From positions 1 through 64,000 of the forward strand of contig CAXPEB010000039.1 of NCBI GenBank assembly GCA_964215915.1: 64,000 nucleotides of DNA. The letters run 5' to 3'. Below are positions 24,854 to 32,966 of this stretch, piece by piece. Under the pieces are notes generated by a model, which searched no databases, was not told the origin of the DNA, and saw nothing but the letters and a program-made list of their open reading frames with translations. Each line of letters opens with the position of its first letter. The stretch's first letter is position 1. The DNA comes from UBA8524 sp964215915 (GTDB lineage Bacteria; Bacteroidota; Bacteroidia; UBA8524). A program made the position numbers and the translations under genes.

Positions 24854-26076
24854 TGCGGCCCTACCCCATTCTCCTTCTACTATTCTTTCCTGTATACTTG
24901 ATGGGTCAGAGCCTTCTGCCTAACGGCGATTTCAGGAAGGTGAACATCTGCTGTGAATACCATGTCAGTTGCGCCCCCATGGGTTGGTGGACTTCCTCAG
25001 GATCCACATTCAATTTTGAGCCCTACGAATACGACAAAGTAACCAAGCAGGTGCTGCCTCATCCTGCCCTGATCAAGATGCAGAGTATCGAAGGGCTGAA
25101 CGACCGCTCCTATGTTCAGGCTCCCCTGCTTTGCCCTTTGGTAAAAGGACAGGAATACATCCTCGAATTTGAGCTGGGCTTCCGGGAACGGAAATATGCC
25201 GAAATCGGCGTGTATTTCTCGGATACTTTCATCCATATCCCCATTCGTACCGGTATGGTGTTCGACAGCACCACCGGTTATTTTCAGTCTTACCTTGTCG
25301 ACAGCCTGCTTCCTTTTGCGCCAACGACTACTTTCGATTTGAATCCGCACCTACTGGGCCCTGACAAGGTTCAAATCCGGTATGTGTATACGGCATCCGG
25401 AACCGAGCGCTTTATCCTGATCGGGAATTTCAAGTCGGATACGGATACGCGTTACAAAAGGAAACTCTTCCATCGCTCCTGTCCGAAATACCACCTGATC
25501 GAACTGCGAAGTATTTCTCTCAGGCCTTTGGAAACAAGCAGCAGTTTCTGCAACTGCGAGGCTCAGCTGGAATTACTCAATACCCTCAATCGCAGGCATA
25601 CTTTCTTTGGCGGGTGTATGGATAGCCTGCCGGTGAATATGAATACCCTATTCCGGGGAATTCCCGCCTGGGAACCTTACTTCCAGCGGGAAGAAACCAG
25701 ACGCCAACCGGGATCATTACCCCATACCGGACAAGCTTACCGGATTGAGAACATCTATTTTGATTTTGACAGCGCCGCGCTCCGTCCGGAATCTTACCCT
25801 GCACTGGACAGCCTGTACGAAATCCTGGAACAGTTTCCGGGCTACGGCATTGCTATTATCGGGCATACCGACAGCCTCGGGGGTGTTGCCTATAACGAGG
25901 ACTTGTCATTACGCAGGGCTGAATCAGTGCGGAGCTACCTGGTGAATAAAGGACTGGATTCTCAGCTGATATGGGCTTATGGAAAAGGAAGCAGTATGCC
26001 CGTGGCACCTAATAGCACGGAAGAAGGGCGGCAACAAAACCGGCGTGTGGAATTTATTCTTCGGGATCCCGAATAA
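24853..26076 (+). CDS. OmpA family cell-envelope protein
   Basis: The 407 residues have a signal peptide (cleavage near LMGQS, residue 19), a long N-terminal region (about 20-280) with several Cys (ICCEYHVSC, FCNCEAQ), and an OmpA-like peptidoglycan-binding domain (about 295-405). That domain shows IYFDFDSAALRP, IIGHTDSLGG and RRAESVRSYL and ends NRRVEFILRD. The N-terminal part looks like a lectin or carbohydrate-binding fold (LLPNGDF, LEFELGFRE) but I cannot name it. The ATG overlaps the previous stop by one base. The 3' end overlaps the convergent glycosyltransferase gene by 23 bases. Confidence 0.85.
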   Translation: MRPYPILLLLFFPVYLMGQSLLPNGDFRKVNICCEYHVSCAPMGWWTSSGSTFNFEPYEYDKVTKQVLPHPALIKMQSIEGLNDRSYVQAPLLCPLVKGQEYILEFELGFRERKYAEIGVYFSDTFIHIPIRTGMVFDSTTGYFQSYLVDSLLPFAPTTTFDLNPHLLGPDKVQIRYVYTASGTERFILIGNFKSDTDTRYKRKLFHRSCPKYHLIELRSISLRPLETSSSFCNCEAQLELLNTLNRRHTFFGGCMDSLPVNMNTLFRGIPAWEPYFQREETRRQPGSLPHTGQAYRIENIYFDFDSAALRPESYPALDSLYEILEQFPGYGIAIIGHTDSLGGVAYNEDLSLRRAESVRSYLVNKGLDSQLIWAYGKGSSMPVAPNSTEEGRQQNRRVEFILRDPE

Positions 26077-27538
26077 GGTAGACGCTAAAGCCGTCGATAT
26101 AATTGATCCTGGCTTCCAGGTAAGTGGCCACTGCCGTTTGTTCGATATTTTCCTGGGAAGTGATGAGGTAACGGCAACCCGACTGCACGGCCCAGTCAAG
26201 ATCCGAACGGCCATTGGCTTGTACCTTAAGCAGGTCGCCGGGCCTTTCAAAGTTCCATCCTTTCTTATGAAGAAAATACAGGTACATGCACATGGTCTGA
26301 TCCGGACCGGTAATGATCCGGGCCGTATCCGGTACGGCCTGCTGCAACCGGGTTCTGGTCTCTTCTTTCCAGAACGCTTCAGGGATCTGACGATCGGGGT
26401 TGGCAAATCGGGCCGGAATCATCCGGAATGCTGTGAGGGCAATCTGTATCCCGAGAAGCGGCACGAGAATTTTCAGGTTGCCTTTTGTAAGGCGCTCCAG
26501 TCCGCGGGCACACAGGGGCACAAGCATCGTCAGATAAGGTAACATGTAATACTGGTGGTGTTCGAGCACGCGCAGTTCGAGCAGGTGGTAAACCAGGAAG
26601 CCGGAAGCAAAAAACAGCATGGGAATCAGTACCCGGTTACTCCTGACGGTTTTCCAATCGCGAAACAGGAAAAAAATCATCGTTGCCAAACCAATTACGG
26701 CAACAAAACCCAGCAGCGTTTCAGGCAGGTCGGAAATGAGGTTTTTCTTCAGTACATACAGCGCCTGCTCCAAGGATTCGGCCGGCTTGAGTTCGATACC
26801 GAAGTCGGCCAGTTTACTCCGCTCGATCTGTTCCCGGGCATAACGGTACCAAGCCAAAACCGGAAGCACACTCAGTATCCCGAAAACAGCATGTGCCAGC
26901 CAGTCGCGGAGGCTCAGGCTTTTCCTGTCCATCCATACTTCCCCGGCAATAAAGAGCCCGATTCCCAGGTATTGCAGTTTGACCAGGCCTCCCAACATAA
27001 ACAGCAGGGTGGCAAAACCCAGGGAAAGGAAGTCATTTCGGTCGCGATAACGGTAATACATCACCAAACCCCAGAGGCATAAGGGCAATGCCAGCACATC
27101 GGGCAGGGCGATCCATCCGTTGTAGAATATTTCCGGGGAGAATAGGTAGAAAACAAAAGCGAGGGTGGCGGCCTTTTGGCTCTTCCACCAGCGAAGCGTA
27201 ATTCGGGCTATGGCCCAGGCTCCCAATACGGAGAGCACCCAGGACCAGATTCTGGGCAGCCAGAACTGTTTGCCAAATACCTGGTAAGCCAGGGCCAGCA
27301 CATATTCATACAATGGAAAATGCATCCCGGTGATGCCATTTCCATCCATACGCTGATTTACGCGGGGATGGAAGATATCCATACCCTCTTCATACAGGTT
27401 TTCAGCCACCATCATGGTAGCACTTTGACGCCAAACATGCTGGCTGTAGGGCGGATGATTGAGAAAAGGGAGGTGCAGGGCCAGCGATGCAATCACCGCT
27501 GCCAGGGCAATCCAGGTAAGCAGCCGGCCCCTATTCAT
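26054..27538 (-). CDS. Membrane glycosyltransferase (GT39/ArnT-like)
   Basis: Likely uses a polyprenyl-phosphate sugar to glycosylate lipid or protein on the outer face of the inner membrane. The 494 residues have about nine to eleven transmembrane helices in the first 370 and a soluble C-terminal part. The first loop (PPYSQHVWRQSATMMVAENL) occupies the position of the acidic catalytic loop of this superfamily, but an Asp-Glu pair is not obvious there. That makes activity and substrate uncertain. It lies 3 bases after fabD, as the last gene of the queD operon. Confidence 0.75.
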   Translation of the reverse strand: MNRGRLLTWIALAAVIASLALHLPFLNHPPYSQHVWRQSATMMVAENLYEEGMDIFHPRVNQRMDGNGITGMHFPLYEYVLALAYQVFGKQFWLPRIWSWVLSVLGAWAIARITLRWWKSQKAATLAFVFYLFSPEIFYNGWIALPDVLALPLCLWGLVMYYRYRDRNDFLSLGFATLLFMLGGLVKLQYLGIGLFIAGEVWMDRKSLSLRDWLAHAVFGILSVLPVLAWYRYAREQIERSKLADFGIELKPAESLEQALYVLKKNLISDLPETLLGFVAVIGLATMIFFLFRDWKTVRSNRVLIPMLFFASGFLVYHLLELRVLEHHQYYMLPYLTMLVPLCARGLERLTKGNLKILVPLLGIQIALTAFRMIPARFANPDRQIPEAFWKEETRTRLQQAVPDTARIITGPDQTMCMYLYFLHKKGWNFERPGDLLKVQANGRSDLDWAVQSGCRYLITSQENIEQTAVATYLEARINYIDGFSVYLIRDPEE

Positions 27539-27541
27539 AGC

Positions 27542-28423
27542 TTACAATTCAGCGCTTGAAGCCTCTGCTTCAGGAGCAATCTTTTTTACAAGTCCCTGAA
27601 GCACTTTTCCAGGTCCTACTTCAATAAACTGCGTTGCACCGTCGGCCACCATGGCCTGAACGCTCTGCGTCCACCGCACCGGGGCGGTAAGCTGTGCGAT
27701 GAGGTTCTTTTTGATGGATTCCGGATCAGTAACTGCTGATGCTGTGACATTCTGGTAGACCGGGCAAACCGGCGTATTGAAAGCCGTTGCATTGATGGCG
27801 GCTTCCAGTTCCTGGCGGGCAGGTTCCATCAAGGGGGAATGGAATGCTCCACCCACCGGCAACAACAGTGCGCGTTTGGCCCCGGCGGCTTTCATTTTTT
27901 CGCAGGCTTCGTTAACAGCCTCTACGGCTCCGGAAATCACCAGTTGGCCCGGGCAATTGTAGTTAGCGGCAACCACTACCCCATCGACAGAATTGCATAT
28001 CTCTTCTACCTTTTCGTCGGCAAGGGCAAGGATAGCTGCCATGGTGGAAGGTTGTGCCTCACAAGCTTTCTGCATGGCAAATGCACGTTGGGCCACAATC
28101 TTCAGGGCATCCTCGAAGTTGAGTGTGTGGTTGGCTACAAGAGCCGAGAATTCTCCCAGCGAATGACCGGCCACCATATCGGGTTGGAATTTATCGCCCA
28201 TCACTTTGGCCATTACTACCGAATGCAGGAAGATTGCCGGTTGGGTAACTTTGGTTTGTCTCAGAGATTCATCAGTCCCTTCGAACATTTCCTTGCTGAT
28301 GGAAAACCCCAGGATCTCATCGGCCTGGTGAAACATGGTCTTTGCGGCATCGTAGGTATCATAAAGATCCTTACCCATGCCTGAGAACTGGGATCCCTGT
28401 CCCGGAAACAAATAAGCTTTCAT
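27542..28423 (-). CDS. fabD: Malonyl-CoA:ACP transacylase
   Basis: Moves malonyl from CoA to ACP to feed fatty acid elongation. The 293 residues begin KAYLFPGQGSQFSGMG. The nucleophilic Ser is in AGHSLGEFSAL (near residue 90) and the catalytic His is in GGAFHSPLM (near 198). The C-terminus has EVGPGKVLQGLVKK. Its ATG overlaps the stop of the 52-residue membrane protein by four bases (ATGA). fabF and acpP are elsewhere in the window. Confidence 0.96.
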   Translation of the reverse strand: MKAYLFPGQGSQFSGMGKDLYDTYDAAKTMFHQADEILGFSISKEMFEGTDESLRQTKVTQPAIFLHSVVMAKVMGDKFQPDMVAGHSLGEFSALVANHTLNFEDALKIVAQRAFAMQKACEAQPSTMAAILALADEKVEEICNSVDGVVVAANYNCPGQLVISGAVEAVNEACEKMKAAGAKRALLLPVGGAFHSPLMEPARQELEAAINATAFNTPVCPVYQNVTASAVTDPESIKKNLIAQLTAPVRWTQSVQAMVADGATQFIEVGPGKVLQGLVKKIAPEAEASSAEL

Positions 28424-28578
28424 TGAATAATCTGTACGGTTGGTTCTTTTTTCGGAAGCGTCTTTTCCTTCTGGTTTTTACGATAGATGATCAGTATGGC
28501 CATGAATACCATAAAGATCATGGCGATAATAATGGTACGCCAAAATTTCTTCTGTTCCGGTTCCTGATCAATCGCCAT
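28420..28578 (-). CDS. Small single-pass membrane protein, 52 residues
   Basis: A short gene found by reading the gap between queD and fabD. It encodes 52 residues: a charged N-terminus (MAIDQEPEQKKFWR), one hydrophobic helix (TIIIAMIFMVFMAILIIY, about residues 15-32) and a basic, Pro-containing tail (RKNQKEKTLPKK). It starts with ATG at 28578, 11 bases inside the end of queD, and its stop overlaps the fabD ATG by four bases. Both overlaps are strong evidence for a real, coupled gene. The positive charge after the helix predicts a cytoplasmic C-terminus. Function unknown. Confidence 0.78.
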   Translation of the reverse strand: MAIDQEPEQKKFWRTIIIAMIFMVFMAILIIYRKNQKEKTLPKKEPTVQIIQ

Positions 28579-28993
28579 AATATTCCACGTAGTTGCGTTC
28601 CGTTTCGTACAATTTTATGCAATGCAGCTGACAGTTGGTCAATTCCGGTTCTATCTGTTCCCAGATTCCCACCACCATATTCTCGATGGAAGCCATCTGA
28701 CCTCTCATAAAATCCACATCCTCATTGATGTTACTGTGATCGAGTTTATCGATGACCTTTTCACGGATGATCTTTTTGAGTTTTTTCAGATCGATTACAA
28801 AGCCGGTATCCGGATCGGGGTGGCCCTTTACGGTGATGTATAGATCGAAATTGTGTCCGTGCCAATTCTTGTTGGCACATTTACCGAATACCGCCTCATT
28901 TTGTTCCTCTGTCCAGTTCGGGTTCCAGAGTTTGTGGGCGGCATTGAACTGCTCCTTGCGTGTTATGTAAAGCAACTTAGGTTTCTCAGCCAT
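28568..28993 (-). CDS. queD: 6-carboxytetrahydropterin synthase / 6-pyruvoyl-THPterin synthase family
   Basis: Converts dihydroneopterin triphosphate to a tetrahydropterin, in the queuosine pathway if it is QueD. The 141 residues show zinc ligands His20 (NAAHKL), His45 and His47 (WHGHNF) and the catalytic Cys39 (GKCANKNW). LDHSNIN and a late Glu (YETERNYVEY) complete the active site. No other queuosine genes are in the window, so a pterin-cofactor role cannot be excluded. It is first in an operon with the small membrane protein, fabD and the glycosyltransferase. Confidence 0.88.
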   Translation of the reverse strand: MAEKPKLLYITRKEQFNAAHKLWNPNWTEEQNEAVFGKCANKNWHGHNFDLYITVKGHPDPDTGFVIDLKKLKKIIREKVIDKLDHSNINEDVDFMRGQMASIENMVVGIWEQIEPELTNCQLHCIKLYETERNYVEYYGD

Positions 28994-29021
28994 TCCTGTA
29001 GGTTCTCCGTTTTTGCCGCCG

Positions 29022-29029
29022 CAAAGGTA
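29022..29029 (-). promoter_or_regulatory. Candidate -7 element for the queD operon
   Basis: TACCTTTG on the minus strand is an exact TAnnTTTG match, 28 bases before the queD ATG. No convincing -33 TTG is seen at the right distance. Confidence 0.45.
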
Positions 29030-29157
29030 GGCCGAAAATCACGATTATCTGCATGATCCGCGCATTGTAATTTTCTAATTATATTCACGGATGTTTGACA
29101 TGCAGCGTTTTACGGATCATCGCCGTCAGCAAAACATTATCCTTAAACCGAAGTACC

Positions 29158-29988
29158 ATGAATCGTTCCCTGCTTTTTTCCGGTCTTCTGGCCTTGTTTG
29201 CTTTTTCTTCCTGTGAGACCTATCAATACGTAAGTCCAATGCCTGCAACACCCCAGTTTAAAGAAGCCGGGGAAGTTCAGGGTCAACTGGCAGTAGGTTT
29301 TAATCATTATGAAGTTCAGGGTTCCGCCTCTTTCACCAATTTTCTGGGCGGTAGTTTTACCGCTTTCAAGGCTCCGTATTCTCTTGTTAAGCACTATACC
29401 CTGCACAGCTTCTTTAATCCGAACCGGAACGATAGAAATCGTTACCTCAGCTTTAACCTTGGCTATATTCAAGCTCATCTGGAGAATGGAGCTGGAGACC
29501 ATTTGCCTCTTATAGGAAGATATATCAGACCATATACCAGCCCTTTAGGACTCTTTGCCTCTGACTACGAAGGATTAACTTTCGGAATGGATACCTATTG
29601 GTACACCCCGAAAAAGCGTATTTCCATCAGCGCGGGCATTCAGGCTCGCTGGTTGAAATTTTATCAACTGGACCGATATTCGTTTCCGTCTCTTTATTAC
29701 CCCACACATCACTGGCATCTCAATGGTACCCAACAATATGCATACATTACCCCGAGGGTGGTCGCCACTGTATACACCCAAAACAAAATGTTCTTTCTCC
29801 GGGGAGGCTTGTTCATGCAAATGCCCATCACTCCTGCTATGAACGGCACCCACATTGAGGAGCACAAAAACATACGCTATTCGAATGATGGGGTGTTGAA
29901 CCCAGAGCAAAGCTTAATGACCTATTCCCTAAGTGTAGGATTCAATATGAATTTGCTCCGGTATATACGTGGAAGGAAAACTGACTAA
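29158..29988 (+). CDS. Tandem lipoprotein 1, beta-barrel-like
   Basis: Unrecognised. The ATG at 29158 gives 276 residues; the frame is open to 29095. A lipoprotein signal ends FAFSSC with Cys at residue 19. The mature N-terminus YQYVSPMPATPQFKEAGEV is shared in pattern with the next two genes: Tyr, Pro-rich, then Phe and Gly-Glu. The rest is strand-rich with many aromatics and ends in LSVGFNMNLLRYIRG. It is probably a lipid-anchored outer-membrane or surface protein, like the many Bacteroidota lipoproteins with a P-rich start and a kGE-like motif. The next gene starts 6 bases later. Confidence 0.72.
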   Translation: MNRSLLFSGLLALFAFSSCETYQYVSPMPATPQFKEAGEVQGQLAVGFNHYEVQGSASFTNFLGGSFTAFKAPYSLVKHYTLHSFFNPNRNDRNRYLSFNLGYIQAHLENGAGDHLPLIGRYIRPYTSPLGLFASDYEGLTFGMDTYWYTPKKRISISAGIQARWLKFYQLDRYSFPSLYYPTHHWHLNGTQQYAYITPRVVATVYTQNKMFFLRGGLFMQMPITPAMNGTHIEEHKNIRYSNDGVLNPEQSLMTYSLSVGFNMNLLRYIRGRKTD

Positions 29989-29994
29989 ACGCTT

Positions 29995-30861
29995 ATGACA
30001 AAACCCGGTAAAACTTTCCTCTGGTTGCTGTGCGTCCCTCTTATCCTGGGGTCCTGCAAGAGCGGCAGTCATTATGTAAGCTCTCTTCCTCCTACACCCA
30101 TGTTTGAAAACGCAGGAGAAGTCTCCGTTCAGGTAGGGAGTGGCAATACCCAGACCCAGTTTCAGGCCAATATTTCACCTCTTCCGCATTTGGGGTTCAG
30201 CTATACCCGCACGCAGGGAATATTCGACAACGACCGCTCGTTTGCGCAGAGTGGCACCGTTCACCTCTACTCCCGCCTGGGGCCGGGCCCTTATTACGGG
30301 TCGCTGCATTTTGGATTGGAAGATGCCCGCGTCCAAATGCAGAATATTGAAGAAGCTTTTTTTATCCTGCTGCCAATTGGCAGGAAACGCTACCAATATG
30401 ACTCCCGCTACCAAAGCCGCCGTTTCGGAATGGGGTTGTATATGATCAAGGAAATTCCGGGTGTTTCCTATATTTCATTCCGCACAGGAGTTGATCTGAT
30501 CTACCGGGAAACCCGTTTCAGTCGGATGAGTGAATACTACGTCAATCCCAAGGACGAGTACTCTTCTTTGACAGAAGTATTCGGTAACCCCCTGGTGCGA
30601 ACCTTCACACCGATAGCCACCATCCAGGTTTACTTCGGAAAAAGAAAGTTGTTCTATTACCGGCAATCCGTGGCCCTTGACCTGCTCCTATCTCCGAAAA
30701 GTTACAGTGCAACACTCACTGAAACCAAAGAGAATCAGACCAGCGGCAGCCTGACAACCATCAACGTGCAAAAGCCTCCGGCATACCTGTATGCCACACT
30801 GGGTTTCAACATCAATACTTACCGTTTTTTCAAACGCTCCGGAAATGAAAAGAGTCATTGA
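29995..30861 (+). CDS. Tandem lipoprotein 2, beta-barrel-like
   Basis: Unrecognised paralog of the flanking genes. The 288 residues have a lipoprotein signal ending LILGSC (Cys near residue 20), then YVSSLPPTPMFENAGEV, closely matching lipoprotein 1. Strand-like repeats follow (NISPLPHLGFSYTRTQG, YGSLHFGLEDARV). The end TLGFNINTYRFFKR matches the GFN-x-N ending of lipoproteins 1 and 3. It overlaps the next gene by 17 bases, so the three are one operon. Likely outer-membrane location; function unknown. Confidence 0.72.
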   Translation: MTKPGKTFLWLLCVPLILGSCKSGSHYVSSLPPTPMFENAGEVSVQVGSGNTQTQFQANISPLPHLGFSYTRTQGIFDNDRSFAQSGTVHLYSRLGPGPYYGSLHFGLEDARVQMQNIEEAFFILLPIGRKRYQYDSRYQSRRFGMGLYMIKEIPGVSYISFRTGVDLIYRETRFSRMSEYYVNPKDEYSSLTEVFGNPLVRTFTPIATIQVYFGKRKLFYYRQSVALDLLLSPKSYSATLTETKENQTSGSLTTINVQKPPAYLYATLGFNINTYRFFKRSGNEKSH

Positions 30862-31675
30862 GATCACCTTAACAGGAATGCTGCTGGCTATGGCCCTGCT
30901 GCCGCAATCATGCTCCAACACGTATACTGTACTGCCTCCGGCTCCATCCAACCCGATGTTCACGGAAAAAGGTCCGCTGAATATTCAGGGCGGGGTGAAC
31001 CCCCGTTTCATCCGTGCTCAGGTTAACTGGAGTCCGGTAAACAATATAGGGCTCGGCTATAATTTCGTTCGGGCGAATCAACCTAAGGGCATTGGCGGCG
31101 CCCACGGGCTCTTCCTGCAGTTTTATACTCCGCTCAAACCGGGAGGAGATGTTTTTTTCCAGGCAGGACTTCAACTGGAAACAGCCAGTTTTCTCAATAA
31201 ACTGGACAACAAACGGGGTGGTTTCGAATACAGCAACACGTATAATTATCAGGCTAAGGGAAATTATATGGCTGCTGGCTGCGGTTTTGGGATTTATTTT
31301 GACCGTGGGGAACAATTTCTTTGGGGCATCGATTTGCGCTTCATGCAATATGTTTACAAAAACCTGGAGTTAACGCAACAAATTGCTCCCGATAATTACG
31401 ATCCGTATTCCGCCTATGCCTACCGGTATTATTCCGGCAGCCTCACGCCGACGCGGAACCAGGGTGCCCTGTTCTTTACTCTCAAAAAAAGCAGCAACAA
31501 CGGGCAGGTCTATTTCAAGCAAAGTCTTGGCATTCGTCTTTTCAATGACCTATCCCCCTTATATGGAGATCCATTCGGATCCATCACTCCCGTTCAACCC
31601 CCGTCTATGGATTACCCCTTTTTGCTTTTTTCAATACAGGTGGGGTTCAACCTCCAGTCTCTTTGGAAAAAATAA
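30845..31675 (+). CDS. Tandem lipoprotein 3, beta-barrel-like
   Basis: Unrecognised third member of the tandem family. The ATG at 30845 lies inside the end of lipoprotein 2 and gives 276 residues. The lipoprotein signal ends LLPQSC; the mature start TYTVLPPAPSNPMFTEKGP fits the family pattern. VNWSPVNNIGLGYNFV aligns with the NISPLPHLGFSYT stretch of gene 2. It ends IQVGFNLQSLWKK. Divergence among the three is high, so the duplications are old. Confidence 0.72.
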   Translation: MKRVIEITLTGMLLAMALLPQSCSNTYTVLPPAPSNPMFTEKGPLNIQGGVNPRFIRAQVNWSPVNNIGLGYNFVRANQPKGIGGAHGLFLQFYTPLKPGGDVFFQAGLQLETASFLNKLDNKRGGFEYSNTYNYQAKGNYMAAGCGFGIYFDRGEQFLWGIDLRFMQYVYKNLELTQQIAPDNYDPYSAYAYRYYSGSLTPTRNQGALFFTLKKSSNNGQVYFKQSLGIRLFNDLSPLYGDPFGSITPVQPPSMDYPFLLFSIQVGFNLQSLWKK

Positions 31676-31828
31676 TCTGCTGCAACCTTTCAACCCCTAA
31701 ATCCTGTCTTTCATTCTGTAATCCCGAGGTTCGGTTCCAGGACATAGAATAGGTGAGGCAACAATCCTCCATATTCGCGTCTTGTAACCAATAACGGTTT
31801 TATCCGTACACCAAGAAAGAACAGATTT

Positions 31829-32875
31829 ATGAAAAGAGCACTACTCCTCACCGGCATGGCGCTACTACTGACCGTAGCCAATGCCCAACAAGACAAATTT
31901 TTCCTGGAGCGCAACGACATGAGTTATGCCGGCGCCGATTTTCAAATGCAATGGGACAGCAATTTCACGCTCCCGGCATCTTTTCCCCAGGGCGGAGACA
32001 GCCTGCGTTGGGACTTTAGCACCGCTGCCAGCAATTACGGTTTTGTTACCCGCTTCCTGGCCCCCAATTCAACCAACGGCGGCGATCAGGTAAGCAACTG
32101 TAACCTGGTAATCCAGGACGACGGTAACGTCGACGAATACAATTACGTAAATGAATCTGCCACAGCCATCTGGATCCTGAATACCAATATGGATACCTTC
32201 GGGCTGGAAGGTGACCTGGGCCGGCACCGTGCCGTAGTTTTCCCGCTTTCCAGGGATACGGCCTGGAGCGATACCAGCAGCGGCAAAATCACCTATGCCG
32301 GATCCGACGTTGGGGTTCCTTTCGATTCGATGCGAATTACCGTAACCCTGCAGATCAATAGTTTCTGTGATGCCTCCGGATGGCTGATCCTGCCTGTCGA
32401 CAGTGTGTTTGCCCTGCGCGTACGCCAGGAAATCACCGCAGACTGGAAGGCAGAAGGATATTACTCCGTCAGCGGTTGGTTCCCTGTTCAGAGTGGTAGC
32501 GAGAACTCACAAACCTTCTCCTTCTACTCCGACGAATGTGGTTTCCGCCTCGCCAATATTGATCCGGATCCGGATGAACCAACCAAATCCGAAGTACGCT
32601 ACCGTTCCCAAAAACTGGTTAGCAACCGAATCATTACGGGAAGCGTGGATGTGCCGGTTTACCCTAACCCTGCAGACGCCAGCCTGAACCTGGAAGTACC
32701 CCATGCCGGTACTGCTCAGATCGTGGACATTACCGGAAAAGCAATGGGCAATACAGTGACCCTTGAAGCCGGCCGGAATACCCTCAATACTTCCGCTTTG
32801 AGCAGCGGTTCCTATTTCATCCGTGTCCAATTACAAAACGGACAAACGCAAACGGTGAAATTCATCAAAAGATAA
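31829..32875 (+). CDS. Secreted protein with T9SS type A sorting domain
   Basis: The 348 residues have a signal peptide (cleavage near ANAQQ, residue 20), an N-terminal beta-rich region (about 21-265) of no recognised family, and a type A C-terminal domain (about 275-348). The CTD shows VPVYPNPADASLNLEV, then SSGSYFIRVQLQNG and ends VKFIKR. The N-terminal part (SLRWDFS, FVTRFLAP) resembles other Bacteroidota secreted proteins of unknown role. Export through the T9SS with removal of the CTD is expected. It is monocistronic, with its own terminator. Confidence 0.85.
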   Translation: MKRALLLTGMALLLTVANAQQDKFFLERNDMSYAGADFQMQWDSNFTLPASFPQGGDSLRWDFSTAASNYGFVTRFLAPNSTNGGDQVSNCNLVIQDDGNVDEYNYVNESATAIWILNTNMDTFGLEGDLGRHRAVVFPLSRDTAWSDTSSGKITYAGSDVGVPFDSMRITVTLQINSFCDASGWLILPVDSVFALRVRQEITADWKAEGYYSVSGWFPVQSGSENSQTFSFYSDECGFRLANIDPDPDEPTKSEVRYRSQKLVSNRIITGSVDVPVYPNPADASLNLEVPHAGTAQIVDITGKAMGNTVTLEAGRNTLNTSALSSGSYFIRVQLQNGQTQTVKFIKR

Positions 32876-32898
32876 AATTCTGACATCGGTAATAAAAA

Positions 32899-32926
32899 GG
32901 CCGTCCCATCGGGGCGGTCTTTTTTT
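32899..32926 (+). terminator. Rho-independent terminator
   Basis: A GC-rich hairpin (GGCCGTCCC / GGGGCGGTC, ATC-containing loop, one G-T pair) is followed by a run of T (about 32919-32926). It lies 24 bases after the T9SS cargo stop and before rfaD. Confidence 0.82.
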
Positions 32927-32951
32927 ATGGACGGTCTCCAACGAGAAATAG

Positions 32952-32959
32952 TAGATTTG
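32952..32959 (+). promoter_or_regulatory. Candidate -7 element for rfaD
   Basis: TAGATTTG is an exact TAnnTTTG match that ends 7 bases before the rfaD ATG, implying a very short or absent leader. No -33 TTG is evident in the preceding terminator region. Confidence 0.45.
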
Positions 32960-32966
32960 CGGCACT

